Assembly: GCF_000373485.1 (NCBI RefSeq)
Contig: NZ_KB891586.1
Coordinates: 76,734 to 140,733 of the forward strand
Length of the DNA: 64,000 nt
Direction of reading: 5' to 3'
DNA from: Dasania marina DSM 21967
Lineage (GTDB): Bacteria; Pseudomonadota; Gammaproteobacteria; Pseudomonadales; Dasaniaceae
In this document: in pieces, positions 10,160 to 19,369 of the stretch
How the letters are laid out: the number at the start of each line of letters is the position of its first letter
Position numbering within the stretch: the first letter of the stretch is position 1
The notes under the pieces: generated by a model
What the model saw: only the letters and a program-made list of their open reading frames with translations
Database searches by the model: none
What the model was told of the DNA's origin: nothing
Translations under genes and position numbers: made by a program

Positions 10160-10547
10160 AGTAAAGCGTATCTCTTGTGTGCTAATACTTGTGTACTAAC
10201 AAATGCCGGATTACAAAAATCGGATTATAGAGTTCAAATCATATTGAACGGATAATATAGGCTAACTAGACAATATAGCTGAATCTCTTACGGCTGTATT
10301 GGCTAATTAGTAATAAACGCTTTAAGCGCGTGACGTAACGGGATTATCTTCGCTGTTAATTTTTACGCTTTCACCGACCTCTCTAGACTCAGGCACTTGT
10401 ATTACTAGGCCTGTTACAAAATCTGTGGGCTTAGGCATCCCTTACCCCTCAAGGTAATGACTCAAATTATTGTTATATTCAGCTGCTATCGCAGGCGACG
10501 GGCCGTATAATAATGGCCTTTATCACCAAAAACCACAGGCCAGCCCC
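10160..10547. other. Intergenic stretch, mostly featureless
   Basis: This 388-bp AT-rich gap lies between the divergent PilZ gene and glpE. Apart from the small leftward reading frame at 10322-10438 I see no hairpin terminator, repeat or clear operator. It must hold the promoters of both flanking genes. Confidence 0.5.
10322..10438 (-). CDS. Possible 38-residue protein
   Basis: A short leftward frame starts with ATG at 10438, with GAGGGG about 7 nt upstream, and ends with TAA at 10322. The peptide begins MPKPTDFVTGLVIQVP and is soluble and acidic in its second half. The good ribosome-binding site is the only support. I do not recognise it, and it could be a chance frame. Confidence 0.3.
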   Translation of the reverse strand: MPKPTDFVTGLVIQVPESREVGESVKINSEDNPVTSRA

Positions 10548-10865
10548 ATGACCTTTAAACGCCTATCCATTGCTGAAAGCAAAATACTAGTCGATGAGAA
10601 AGACGCCACCTTGGTGGATATACGCGACCAAGCGGCTTTTTTATCGGCCCGTATTGCGCACGCTATACACCTAGATAACAACACGGTGCAGGATTTTATC
10701 CAGCAACAAGATCACAGCAAGCCCTTGATCGTGTATTGCTACCACGGCAATAGCAGCCAGGGCGCAGCAGATTTTTTTGCCAGCCAAGGCTTTGCTGAGG
10801 TTTATAGTATGGATGGCGGCTTTGAAGAATGGCGCAGCCAATACGCCATCGTATCAGAGCAGTAA
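10548..10865 (+). CDS. glpE: Thiosulfate sulfurtransferase GlpE (single-domain rhodanese)
   Basis: Transfers sulfane sulfur from thiosulfate to an acceptor such as cyanide or thioredoxin, in the cytoplasm. The family blocks LVDIRD, the active-site loop CYHGNSS with the nucleophilic Cys, and YSMDGGFEEW are all present. The frame is open further upstream to 10470, but the ATG at 10548 gives 105 residues and aligns with the GlpE N-terminus, so I chose it. The stop is 16 bp from the stop of convergent sppA. Confidence 0.9.
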   Translation: MTFKRLSIAESKILVDEKDATLVDIRDQAAFLSARIAHAIHLDNNTVQDFIQQQDHSKPLIVYCYHGNSSQGAADFFASQGFAEVYSMDGGFEEWRSQYAIVSEQ

Positions 10866-10881
10866 ACGTCTAGAGTACCAA

Positions 10882-12738
10882 CTAGGGCGCCACGCACTCG
10901 CTGCAGTGCGCATACAACCCTGCGGGATCATTCATACTCTGTAAAAACTGACTGGCCTCTTTAAACGGCGCCAGCAGTTGCTGCAGTTGGCTGGGCAAGG
11001 GCGAGCCGAAGACCCCTTGCATAGGCGGCACAAACACCCGGCCTAGTTGCCGCAAAATTTGCTCTTTAGGCGATAGCGGCAGTTCTATTATCTGATCGCG
11101 ATAATTCGCTAAACTCGCTAATTTTGCCGCTGAATCTATCGCCTGCTTTAATCCCCCTAGGCCGTCAACCAAACCTAAGCGCTCAGCATCCTGCCCCGAC
11201 CACACCCGGCCCTCGGCTATATCGGCGACCTGCTCTTCACTCATGTCGCGGCCCTGCGCCACAATAGAGAGAAACTGCTGATAGCCATGCTCTATATTTT
11301 TTTGTATCGCCCTAGCCGCCACCGGATTCATAGGCCTATCCACTCTAAACGCATCAGCTACAGTGGTAGTACCCACGCCATCATTGTGTATACCTAAACG
11401 GTTAAGGCTTTTATCGATTGTGGGGAAAGCTCCAAAAATACCTATAGAGCCGGTTAAGGTGGTGGGCGTAGCCCAAATAAAATCCGCCAAGGCAGAAATC
11501 CAATAACCACCCGAGGCCGCCATACTGCCCATAGAAACCACTAAGGGTTTGCCGGAATCTTTTAACAGCTCTAGCTCGCGACGAATCAACTCTGACGCAA
11601 AGGCGCTGCCGCCACCACTATCCACGCGCAACACCACCGCTTTAACGGCGTCGTCTTTACGAGCCTGCATGATTAACTCACTGAGGGTATCGCTGCCTAT
11701 GCTGCCCGGTGGTTGCTTGCCGCCGGTAATAGTACCCGCCGCGACGATGACGCCTACTACATTTTTGCTTTGCTGTTTTTTCAGCTCATGCTTTTTTAGC
11801 CACACATAACGCTCGAAGGCTATGCCTTGAAAGTTACCATCGTCGTCATCATCAGCACCGGCAACTTCAATAAGATATTGGTTAATTTCATCACGATGCT
11901 TTAAACCATCGACCAAGCCTGCCGCCACCGCAGCTTTGGCGCTATCGCCATTATGGCGGGCTAACAGCTTATCTATGTCATTGACGTAGGTATTAACATC
12001 TTCAACGTCTAGCTCACGGCGCTGTGCAATAGTAGCGCCGTATTGCCGCCACAGTTGATTCAACCAAGTTAAATTGGCCTCTTTCGCCGGTTCAGACATG
12101 CTGTTACGGATAAAGGGCTCTAAGGCGGATTTAAATTCACCGACGCGAAACACATGAAAATCTATAGATAGTTTATCCAGCGCTTCTCTATAGTAACTGC
12201 GGTACACACCATAGCCCTGTATGGCCACGGCACCCATGGGGTGCATATAAATTTCATCGGCTTGCGCCGCTAATAAATATTGATCTTGGCTATAGTAATC
12301 CCCTATCGCAATAATTTTTTTACCGCTATGGCGAAACTCAGCCAAAGCCACGGCCACTTCTTGCAGTTTACTCAAGCCACCACGCATTAAGTAATCGGTT
12401 TTTATCACCAGGCTATTAATACGCGCATCATCTTTAGCCAGCAAAATAGCGTCTATCATATCGGCCAACAGGGTTTCCTGCTCCCTGGGGTTATTGTCCC
12501 CCATAAAATCCACTAGAGGATCGATATAACTGAGCTGCTCAACTACCGTGCCTTTAGGCTCAAGTATTAACGCGCCCTGCTCCGGTATGGTCGGCATTTT
12601 TTTGTTGGCAAACAATGAAATAACAAACAGCAACATCAATAGAAAAACACCATTGACTATAACCAACCGCAGCCCTGTAATCAGGCGACCTAAAAAACTA
12701 AAGGTTCTACGAATTATGCCTGGTTTTTTTTCTGTCAT
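10882..12738 (-). CDS. sppA: Signal peptide peptidase SppA, 67-kDa type
   Basis: Inner-membrane serine protease that digests cleaved signal peptides in the periplasm. The 618-residue length and two-domain tandem layout match the E. coli long form. One N-terminal helix (about 24-44) anchors it. The catalytic Lys is in VGEFKSALEPF (~203) and the nucleophilic Ser in SMAASGGYW (~402). AAGGA lies 6-10 nt before the ATG. It is the last gene of the leftward run arsC, wrbA, DUF2069, sppA; the DUF2069 stop is only 9 bp upstream. Confidence 0.95.
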   Translation of the reverse strand: MTEKKPGIIRRTFSFLGRLITGLRLVIVNGVFLLMLLFVISLFANKKMPTIPEQGALILEPKGTVVEQLSYIDPLVDFMGDNNPREQETLLADMIDAILLAKDDARINSLVIKTDYLMRGGLSKLQEVAVALAEFRHSGKKIIAIGDYYSQDQYLLAAQADEIYMHPMGAVAIQGYGVYRSYYREALDKLSIDFHVFRVGEFKSALEPFIRNSMSEPAKEANLTWLNQLWRQYGATIAQRRELDVEDVNTYVNDIDKLLARHNGDSAKAAVAAGLVDGLKHRDEINQYLIEVAGADDDDDGNFQGIAFERYVWLKKHELKKQQSKNVVGVIVAAGTITGGKQPPGSIGSDTLSELIMQARKDDAVKAVVLRVDSGGGSAFASELIRRELELLKDSGKPLVVSMGSMAASGGYWISALADFIWATPTTLTGSIGIFGAFPTIDKSLNRLGIHNDGVGTTTVADAFRVDRPMNPVAARAIQKNIEHGYQQFLSIVAQGRDMSEEQVADIAEGRVWSGQDAERLGLVDGLGGLKQAIDSAAKLASLANYRDQIIELPLSPKEQILRQLGRVFVPPMQGVFGSPLPSQLQQLLAPFKEASQFLQSMNDPAGLYAHCSECVAP

Positions 12739-12747
12739 AGGATTTCC

Positions 12748-13149
12748 TTATACATCACTTTGATTATTATCAGTTGCACTTAGCGCTGCTTTTAACGCCC
12801 GTGAGCGCCAGCGTACATACATCATCCCAGCGCTAAATAACAACACGATGAGTATAGGTTCTAAAATATTGAGTGGCGTGCTACAGCCTAAGGCGTTGGG
12901 CACCGCCGCTAAAAAATAGCCCAACAACATAAAACACAGCCACACATAGCTGCGCACGTGTTGGCGCATAATACTGGGCAAAAAAGCCAGCAGAGGTAAC
13001 AAATGCAATGCTGCTATAAATAAGTTAGCCGAACGGCCACAGCTGGGGTACATCAATAAGGTCAGCACATACAACAGTAGTAAGCTGGCATAGCAAAACA
13101 GTACCGTATAAAAAGAATAGCGGCTTAAACGCTGGTATGGGTTTGTCAT
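12748..13149 (-). CDS. DUF2069 small inner-membrane protein
   Basis: The chosen start, MTNPYQRLSRYSF, gives 133 residues with four hydrophobic segments (about 12-34, 43-61, 68-88, 96-114) and a charged C-terminus. Sequence and neighbourhood (next to wrbA and arsC) match the DUF2069 family, whose function is unknown. An upstream in-frame start at 13179 would overlap the wrbA stop and add ten non-conserved residues, so I prefer 13149. Confidence 0.8.
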   Translation of the reverse strand: MTNPYQRLSRYSFYTVLFCYASLLLLYVLTLLMYPSCGRSANLFIAALHLLPLLAFLPSIMRQHVRSYVWLCFMLLGYFLAAVPNALGCSTPLNILEPILIVLLFSAGMMYVRWRSRALKAALSATDNNQSDV

Positions 13150-13181
13150 AATTAACCTACGGACTGATGCGCTACACACGC

Positions 13182-13802
<621 letters not shown>

Positions 13803-13822
13803 TTAAGGTGATAAGACAGCGG

Positions 13823-14173
13823 CTATAACAGGCTTAGTACGTTTTCGGGTGGGCGACCCAATATCGCTTTTTTGCCCTTCACCACTATAGGGCGCTCGAT
13901 TAATTTAGGCGAGGCCACCATGGCGGCAATAATTGTGGCCTCATCTAAACTGGTATCCGATAAGCCATGTTCTTTGTATGCATCCTCACCTTTACGCAGC
14001 AAGTCTCTAGCGCTGATACCTAGTTTTTTTAATAAGCCAGCCAGCTCTTCTGCGCTGGGGGTATCATCTAAATACAACACCACTTCTGGGCTTACGCCTC
14101 GATCTTCGATTAGCTGTAAGGTTTGGCGCGATTTTGAACAACGGGGGTTATGGTAAATGGTTACTGTACTCAT
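13823..14173 (-). CDS. arsC: Arsenate reductase-family protein (glutaredoxin-dependent ArsC type)
   Basis: A 116-residue thioredoxin-fold protein. The catalytic Cys12 is in YHNPRCSKSR, and the C-terminal RPIVVKGKKAILGRPPENV supplies the conserved arginines of this class, which reduces arsenate with glutathione and glutaredoxin. There is no arsB or arsR nearby, so a general redox role is possible. It is first in a four-gene leftward run, and wrbA begins 41 bp downstream. Confidence 0.9.
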   Translation of the reverse strand: MSTVTIYHNPRCSKSRQTLQLIEDRGVSPEVVLYLDDTPSAEELAGLLKKLGISARDLLRKGEDAYKEHGLSDTSLDEATIIAAMVASPKLIERPIVVKGKKAILGRPPENVLSLL

Positions 14174-14298
14174 AAAAACCTCTGTCTCAAGTTAGTTATC
14201 TCAGCTTATGGCTAGCAGTAGCGGCTAGCTTGGTTATACTGGCAGCCGCAACGCTAAAACAAAAAGCATTATACATAAAGGACACCGTAAAAAGGCCT

Positions 14299-15156
14299 AT
14301 GCTACGCAACCATCACGCTTTTAAATTTATTGCCTATGTTATACGCCAGTATATTAACGATGGTTGTAGCCAACGCGCTGCCGCGCTGACCTATACCAGC
14401 TTATTTGCAGTCGTCCCGCTAATCACAGTGATGTACTCGGTGCTGTCGTTTATCCCTCAGTTTCAACACCTGGGCAGTGAAATAGAGAGCTTTATTTTTG
14501 TGCATTTAATGCCCAACTCTGGCCAAAATGTGCAAAGTTATATACACAGCTTTTCACAGCAAGCACGCCAGCTTACTAGCGCCGGTATAGCCTTTATAGC
14601 CATTACCGCCTGGTTAATGTTGCGCAGCATAGAAAGTATGTTCGAAACTATATGGACAGCCTCCACCAAACGCCGCGGCTTTAATAGCTTTATTATGCAC
14701 TGGACCATATTAAGCCTAGGCCCCATTTTTTTAGGCTTGGCGCTGTTGGTTGCCACCTATTTAGCATCGATCAAATATATCCACAGCTTCAGCGACTTGC
14801 TTTTTGCCACCCCCATACTGCTTTACCTAGCACCCTTTGCCTTGATGGTTATAGGCTTAACGCTATTATTTGCCTTAGTACCCAACTGCCCAGTCAAAAC
14901 CAAACACGCTCTTATCGGCGCGATGCTCACCACCACCGCCTTTGAAGCGGCGCGTAGCTTATTTAGTTGGCTGGTAGGCTTTACCAGTTTTGAATTAATT
15001 TACGGTACCTTTGCCGCCATCCCTTTATTTTTAATCTGGATATACACCAGCTGGTTAATTGTCTTAGCCGGTGCTGAGTGGGTACATGCCTTGGGCTATT
15101 ATCCCGGCGATACTATCCCTAACCCAGACCATAAAGCCAGTGAGCCACCCCCATGA
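14299..15156 (+). CDS. YihY/BrkB family inner-membrane protein
   Basis: The ATG at 14299 gives 285 residues with six hydrophobic segments. The family signatures are RAAALTYTSLFAVVPL near 30, the region around MLRSIESMFETIW, and the late FAAIPLFLIWIYTSW. A TTG at 14230 would extend the frame by 23 residues but has no support. YihY proteins were once called ribonuclease BN in error; their true role is unknown. The stop overlaps the start of the next gene in ATGA, so the two are translationally coupled. Confidence 0.88.
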   Translation: MLRNHHAFKFIAYVIRQYINDGCSQRAAALTYTSLFAVVPLITVMYSVLSFIPQFQHLGSEIESFIFVHLMPNSGQNVQSYIHSFSQQARQLTSAGIAFIAITAWLMLRSIESMFETIWTASTKRRGFNSFIMHWTILSLGPIFLGLALLVATYLASIKYIHSFSDLLFATPILLYLAPFALMVIGLTLLFALVPNCPVKTKHALIGAMLTTTAFEAARSLFSWLVGFTSFELIYGTFAAIPLFLIWIYTSWLIVLAGAEWVHALGYYPGDTIPNPDHKASEPPP

Positions 15157-15578
15157 TATTACGCCTTAGCCTAGCCCTGCTGCTCACCGTTATCAGCGCC
15201 TGCGACCCAGCCAAGCCCACCACTCACACGGACTTAAGCCTATACCCAGGCCAATGGTTGTTTATTAACTACTGGGCTAGCTGGTGCAAACCCTGCCTAG
15301 AGGAAATTCCCGAACTCAACCGCTTTGCCCAGCAACAGGCCCAGCAAGTTAAAGTGTTTGCCGTTAATTTTGATGGCCTACAGGGGGATGAACTACAGCA
15401 ACAGGCGCAAAAATTCGGCATAGACTATATCGTACTAGCGCAAGATCCGGCCCCAGCCCTTAATCTCTCGTTACCCACCGGCCTGCCTACTACCTATGTT
15501 TACAATCCCGAGGGCAAGCTGCACAAAACCCTGCTGGGGCCACAGACTATAGACAGCTTACTCGCTGCCATGCAGTAA
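15153..15578 (+). CDS. TlpA/ResA-like thioredoxin-fold lipoprotein
   Basis: The protein (141 residues) has a lipoprotein signal peptide ending in the lipobox VISAC, so it is probably anchored to a membrane facing the periplasm. The thioredoxin domain has the active site WASWCKPCLEE (CxxC) and the cis-Pro segment GLPTTYVY. Such proteins reduce periplasmic disulphides, for instance in cytochrome c maturation; no cytochrome genes are adjacent. The ATG overlaps the yihY-like stop by 4 bp. Confidence 0.87.
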   Translation: MILRLSLALLLTVISACDPAKPTTHTDLSLYPGQWLFINYWASWCKPCLEEIPELNRFAQQQAQQVKVFAVNFDGLQGDELQQQAQKFGIDYIVLAQDPAPALNLSLPTGLPTTYVYNPEGKLHKTLLGPQTIDSLLAAMQ

Positions 15579-15736
15579 CAGAGATCAAGATTATTGGCCG
15601 ATACCTTATAAGCGCTGTCTAGGCGTTGTCTCTGTGTTCAAACTGTTATTTTCCGCTAAGCCGCTACCTACCCTGCCATAATTACTCTAGACTTTTAGCT
15701 CTTTTAAAACAGTACTGAAACAGCCTTGGAGCTTTT

Positions 15737-16081
15737 ATGTCGTCCCTACCCTTACAGCAGCAACCATTAGCCCTTACCGATTTAGAAGCCTGCCCCTCAT
15801 TTGGCGAGCCCATAGGTGAGCTACCCAAGCAAACCTATAGCGGCTTTTATGAAAAAGACGGCATATCCATGGGCACTTGGGAGTGCGAGCCAGGCAAACT
15901 TAAACTCAACCTAGAAGTCACCGAGTTTTGCCATATTCTTAAGGGCCACTGGATACTCACCGCCGACAGCGGCGAAGTCACCGAAGTGAAAGCGGGCGAT
16001 AGCTTTGCCTTTAACAAAGGCTGGCAGGGCACTAGCGAGGTAGTAGAAACCGTACGTAAGGTTTTCACCATCATTGAATAA
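15737..16081 (+). CDS. Cupin-domain protein (Cupin_3/DUF861-like)
   Basis: A 114-residue single-domain cupin. The block GTWECEPGKLKLN followed by EFCHILKGHW and AGDSFAFNKGWQGT fits the DUF861/EutQ-like cupin family. Members include (S)-ureidoglycine aminohydrolases and many of unknown role. No ureide or ethanolamine genes are near, so the substrate is unknown. GGAG lies 8 nt before the ATG. Confidence 0.8.
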   Translation: MSSLPLQQQPLALTDLEACPSFGEPIGELPKQTYSGFYEKDGISMGTWECEPGKLKLNLEVTEFCHILKGHWILTADSGEVTEVKAGDSFAFNKGWQGTSEVVETVRKVFTIIE

Positions 16082-16096
16082 CTAATAGCCATTTGC

Positions 16097-16122
16097 TTAT
16101 GCCTCAGGCCTTTGAGGTATAA
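16097..16122 (+). terminator. Weak terminator-like stem-loop after the cupin gene
   Basis: TTATGCCTCA pairs with TGAGGTATAA (one G-T pair) around a 6-nt loop, 15 nt past the stop codon. Only a broken T-tract follows, so termination would be inefficient. Confidence 0.35.
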
Positions 16123-16272
16123 GTATTCAGTTTTAATAGCGTAAGCCTCTTATTAATACGCCCTCCCTCTAAGTACCCTCTTCATTATCCCTATTTAGTC
16201 CTAGAACTAGGGATCTTAGCTGCCCTCAGATGGCTATAATTTATACAAACCACAGCCCATGAGGGACTAATA

Positions 16273-16830
16273 ATGAAAAGGCATTTTTATATTACCGACA
16301 ACCTAGACGACCTAGAGCAGGTCGAGCAGGAGCTGGAAAGCAGCGGTGTCGACACACCGCAAATTCATATTCTTAGCGAACATGATGCCGAGGTAAAAAA
16401 CCATCACCTGCACGAAGTTGAAGCGGTACTCAAAAAAGATGTGGTTCACTCCATGGAGATAGGTGCCGTCACTGGCGTTATTGCTGCCATTGTTGTTTTA
16501 GTGGTGGCCTATATGGCAGGCTGGACCGAATCTGCCGCTGGCTGGACACCCTTTATCTTCCTGGCCGTTGTGCTGCTAGGCTTTTGCACCTGGGAAGGCG
16601 GCCTGTTTGGTATACAAGAACCCCACTACCAATTCAAACGCTTTCAAGAGGCTCTGCACGAAGGTAAGCACGTGCTGTTTGTGGATGTAGATACCAAGCA
16701 AGAAAATACCCTATGCCAGGTCGTCAGCCGCCATCCTCAATTACAAATAGCCGGCATAGGCGAAGCCACCCCCGAATTGGTGGTAGAGGCGCAAAAAAAA
16801 TGGCGCAGCTTTATGAAAGCTATGCCCTAG
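16273..16830 (+). CDS. Conserved two-helix membrane protein, unknown function
   Basis: A 185-residue protein. The first 50 residues are acidic and resemble an alpha/beta domain (ITDNLDDLEQVEQEL). Two transmembrane helices lie near 62-82 and 92-110, with a glycine-rich EGGLFGIQEPH just after, and a soluble C-terminal domain (about 115-185). GAGGGA precedes the ATG. Similar proteins occur in Pseudomonas and Marinobacter under vague names; I would not assign a role. A strong terminator follows. Confidence 0.65.
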   Translation: MKRHFYITDNLDDLEQVEQELESSGVDTPQIHILSEHDAEVKNHHLHEVEAVLKKDVVHSMEIGAVTGVIAAIVVLVVAYMAGWTESAAGWTPFIFLAVVLLGFCTWEGGLFGIQEPHYQFKRFQEALHEGKHVLFVDVDTKQENTLCQVVSRHPQLQIAGIGEATPELVVEAQKKWRSFMKAMP

Positions 16831-16888
16831 GCCGCCAGCTTAACCACCTTTTAGCTATGCCCCATACTAGGCCCTAGCTTTAGCCCTT

Positions 16889-16914
16889 AACCACAGCCTC
16901 GCTGTGGTTTTTTA
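16889..16914 (+). terminator. Rho-independent terminator
   Basis: AACCACAGC and GCTGTGGTT form a perfect 9-bp stem with a 3-nt loop, running into TTTTTTA. It ends the transcript of the 16273-16830 gene. Confidence 0.85.
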
Positions 16915-17000
16915 TGGCCGCAAAACACAGTCGCGGTTCACCCTGCAATCCGTTAGAATCCCCCCCTGTATTCATTTAGCTTTAGGCACAGGCCCCGTTT

Positions 17001-17285
17001 ATGTACGTATTTTCTGTTAACGCCACCACTCCCCAGCCCTTTGATGATTTTAAAGCCGGTGATGTCGTTCCTTTTATGGTGTATCTCAACTTTAAAGACC
17101 TCAGTGGTGCCGAGCTGCTGTGCAAATTTTATGTGGAGCAAGCGGGCTTTGAGAAAGTAGCTATCGATAAGCGCAAAATGATCGCTGAACAATTTTTAAG
17201 CGACCCCAAACTCATCGCTGCTGACCCCAATATGAAAGACGCCATGGAAACTGGCTACGCCATTCAAGTTTTTAGCGCCCATTAA
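17001..17285 (+). CDS. Small soluble protein, unknown function
   Basis: A 94-residue protein with no signal peptide, membrane segment or cysteine motif beyond a single Cys (LLCKFYVEQ). Predicted alpha/beta character. It lies between a terminator and yejK, 24 bp before the latter on the same strand, so it is probably co-transcribed with yejK. I do not recognise the family. Confidence 0.55.
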   Translation: MYVFSVNATTPQPFDDFKAGDVVPFMVYLNFKDLSGAELLCKFYVEQAGFEKVAIDKRKMIAEQFLSDPKLIAADPNMKDAMETGYAIQVFSAH

Positions 17286-17309
17286 TTTAACTGGTAACAC
17301 GACCCTCTT

Positions 17310-18344
17310 ATGCCTTTAAACCATTGCATACTGCACAAACTCGAACGCAGCACCCCCGGCGGCGATATCAGCAGCCAGCTTAGTAGCGAAGAAACTAATA
17401 GCAGCGGCCCTATTTTCTCACTGTTTGAACAACTCAAGCACAGCTTTCAACGCTCAGCGCAAAAACAATTTGGCCACTTTGATAGCAGCCTAGAAGAAAA
17501 CCCGCTGCCGCAATGGATAAAGCAACAACAGCAAGAGTCCATTAGCTTTATCAGCCTTAGCCAAAACCTAGTAAGCGACTTAAGCGATAAGCTAGACAGC
17601 AGCGAAGATGCTTTTAGCGCTCATATTTTAGTGGCCTTAGAAACAGTGATGGAGCAACAATTACTCTATGTATTCTGGCTGGAACACAGCGAAGCCTTGT
17701 ACATAGACTCCAATCTAGAAGTCAGTACCAGCAGCTTTATCAACAGCAAAAAAATGCACTACGCCATTAAGTGTCAGCTCAGCGAATGGCTGCAAGAAGA
17801 CAGTCAAAAATACCTGTCTATGATTACCAGCCGCGGTAACAAAGTACTTACCGATGCATTCACTAAAAGCATAGGCTTTGCGGTAGGGGTAGATGTAAAA
17901 AGCGAAACCAAAGAATTTTTAAACATAGTCAGTGAATTCGCCGCCGCGCTACCCGAAGAACAAGCCAAAGACTATAAAGAAAAAATTATAGATTACTGTG
18001 TAGAGCGCGATAGCGTAGGCGAGCCGGTAGTCATTAAAGAACTGTCCAGCCAGCTCAATGAAGCGGCGCCGCTGGAGTTTTCCAGCTTTGTTAGCGACAA
18101 ACAAGAAACGCCTCTAGCCGCCATACACACCGACCGCAGCAGCCTAAAACGTTTTATACGCTTTTTTGGCCGCGATAAAGATATGAGTATTAGCTTTTCA
18201 TCGGGGCGTTTTGGCAGTGACATTACCTTTGACGAAATGTCAGGCCGGCTTACCCTCAATGAAATTCCCAAATCCCTGCGCCAGCAATTAAACAAACACA
18301 ACAAGCCACAGGCCGCAGCCAGTGAGCAACAAGAAGACGAATAA
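17310..18344 (+). CDS. yejK: Nucleoid-associated protein YejK/NdpA
   Basis: The 344-residue length and sequence fit the NdpA/YejK family (37-kDa nucleoid-associated proteins). Recognisable parts are the N-terminal MPLNHCILHKLER, the central SYMTSRG-like segment (LSMITSRGNKVLTDAFTKSI) and the C-terminal domain ending in the basic stretch before the acidic tail EQQEDE. It binds DNA in enterobacteria; its precise role is unclear. It is followed after 5 bp by a DUF3820 gene, suggesting co-expression. Confidence 0.88.
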   Translation: MPLNHCILHKLERSTPGGDISSQLSSEETNSSGPIFSLFEQLKHSFQRSAQKQFGHFDSSLEENPLPQWIKQQQQESISFISLSQNLVSDLSDKLDSSEDAFSAHILVALETVMEQQLLYVFWLEHSEALYIDSNLEVSTSSFINSKKMHYAIKCQLSEWLQEDSQKYLSMITSRGNKVLTDAFTKSIGFAVGVDVKSETKEFLNIVSEFAAALPEEQAKDYKEKIIDYCVERDSVGEPVVIKELSSQLNEAAPLEFSSFVSDKQETPLAAIHTDRSSLKRFIRFFGRDKDMSISFSSGRFGSDITFDEMSGRLTLNEIPKSLRQQLNKHNKPQAAASEQQEDE

Positions 18345-18349
18345 GCAGT

Positions 18350-18562
18350 ATGTTTGAGAAACAGGACTTAGTCAGCATAGCCACTATGGCTATGCCCTTT
18401 GGTAAATACCAGGGCAGACCCTTAATTGATTTGCCCGAAGACTACCTACTGTGGTTTGCCAAAAAAGGTTGGCCCGAGGGCAAGCTGGGCGGGCTGCTGC
18501 AACTCACCTTGGAAATTAAAATCAATGGTTTGGAAAGCGTAATAGATCCGCTCAAAAAATAA
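18350..18562 (+). CDS. DUF3820 family small protein
   Basis: A 70-residue protein with the family core MPFGKYQGRPLIDLPEDYL and LWFAKKGWPEGKLG. DUF3820 proteins are described as putative quorum-sensing-regulated virulence factors, on thin evidence. It starts 5 bp after the yejK stop, so it is surely in the same transcript. Confidence 0.8.
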   Translation: MFEKQDLVSIATMAMPFGKYQGRPLIDLPEDYLLWFAKKGWPEGKLGGLLQLTLEIKINGLESVIDPLKK

Positions 18563-19003
18563 CGGCCTATGCCGACATCTCCCCCTCCTCACTACCCTAG
18601 CTCTATGCACTCTCCTTTTAGTAACAGCCCTTGCTGAACAGTTTTTACTAATAGCGACCCAGCTATTTTGCCAAAGCTAGATTTAGGCCAAAGCACAACT
18701 TTTTCGACATGAAACAGCAGCGACCAACTCCTAAGCCAGCTCCCGGCCGGAGATATAGGCGCGTTTAATAGCCGGCTACAATCGCAGGCAACACTTTAAT
18801 AATTATGACCTATAAAACCACGCCTACCCCGCACAAATCAGCATCCCTAGAGTATAAAATAAACACAAAAAATAACTTGCATTAACTGTATAGATAACTA
18901 TGCTGTATACACATACAGTATGTATACAAACACAGACCCTATAACAACCGACCACCTAAATAAGATAACGGTGCCTAGCACCACCAAGCAACTGGAGACT
19001 ACC
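18563..19003. other. Intergenic stretch containing the SOS promoter
   Basis: There are 441 bp between the DUF3820 gene and the small gene at 19004. The first ~310 bp show nothing I can name. The last part holds a promoter-like sequence with a LexA box (separate entry) and a ~85-nt leader. Confidence 0.5.
18877..18918 (+). promoter_or_regulatory. LexA (SOS) box overlapping a promoter
   Basis: CTGTATACACATACAG at 18903-18918 is a perfect CTGT-N8-ACAG palindrome. With its flanks it agrees with the enterobacterial LexA consensus at 17 of 20 positions. A plausible -35 (TTGCAT, 18877-18882) and -10 (TATGCT, 18899-18904) with a 16-bp spacer lie just upstream, so LexA would cover the -10. The next gene on this strand is the 77-residue protein at 19004. 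Confidence 0.75.
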
Positions 19004-19237
19004 ATGAACAAATCTGTATTCACCCCCGTTAACTACCGCCAGTTCCGCCAGTTTTTAAGCACTATCGATGGCAACAAAATTAAAGGTAAAGGTTACGAAA
19101 CCTCCATCTACGATAACCGCCGCACCATACAGGCCATAGTACATGCCGCCGCCATAGACGAAAATGGTCGCTGCTACCCCGCCGAATACTTTATCCGCAA
19201 CCAAGGCCACGGCGGTTCGGTAATGATGGCGGCCTAA
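19004..19237 (+). CDS. Small protein, probably SOS-inducible, unknown function
   Basis: The protein is 77 residues long. The ATG at 19004 has GGAG 8-11 nt upstream. The frame is open back to an ATG at 18920, but that start abuts the LexA box and lacks a ribosome-binding site, so 19004 is preferred. The product is basic and soluble, with VNYRQFRQFLSTIDGNK, a central YDNRRTIQAIVHAA helix and a C-terminal glycine cluster (NQGHGGSVMMAA). I do not recognise it. The LexA box 85 bp upstream suggests induction by DNA damage. Confidence 0.65.
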   Translation: MNKSVFTPVNYRQFRQFLSTIDGNKIKGKGYETSIYDNRRTIQAIVHAAAIDENGRCYPAEYFIRNQGHGGSVMMAA

Positions 19238-19369
19238 GCCCTATTTACAGACATACACAGCTTTACTCCAGGCACTGTTTTAGCAAGGACGCTTCTTTTT
19301 TACAGGTCAGCCTGCGGTATTTACGGTACACTGCGCCGCTTTCTCTCAGCATATAGACTGCAGTGACCC

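Noticed and set aside
18920-19003. Upstream ATG at 18920 as the start of the SOS-type gene
   Set aside because: It is next to the LexA box, within the expected transcript start region, and has no ribosome-binding site.
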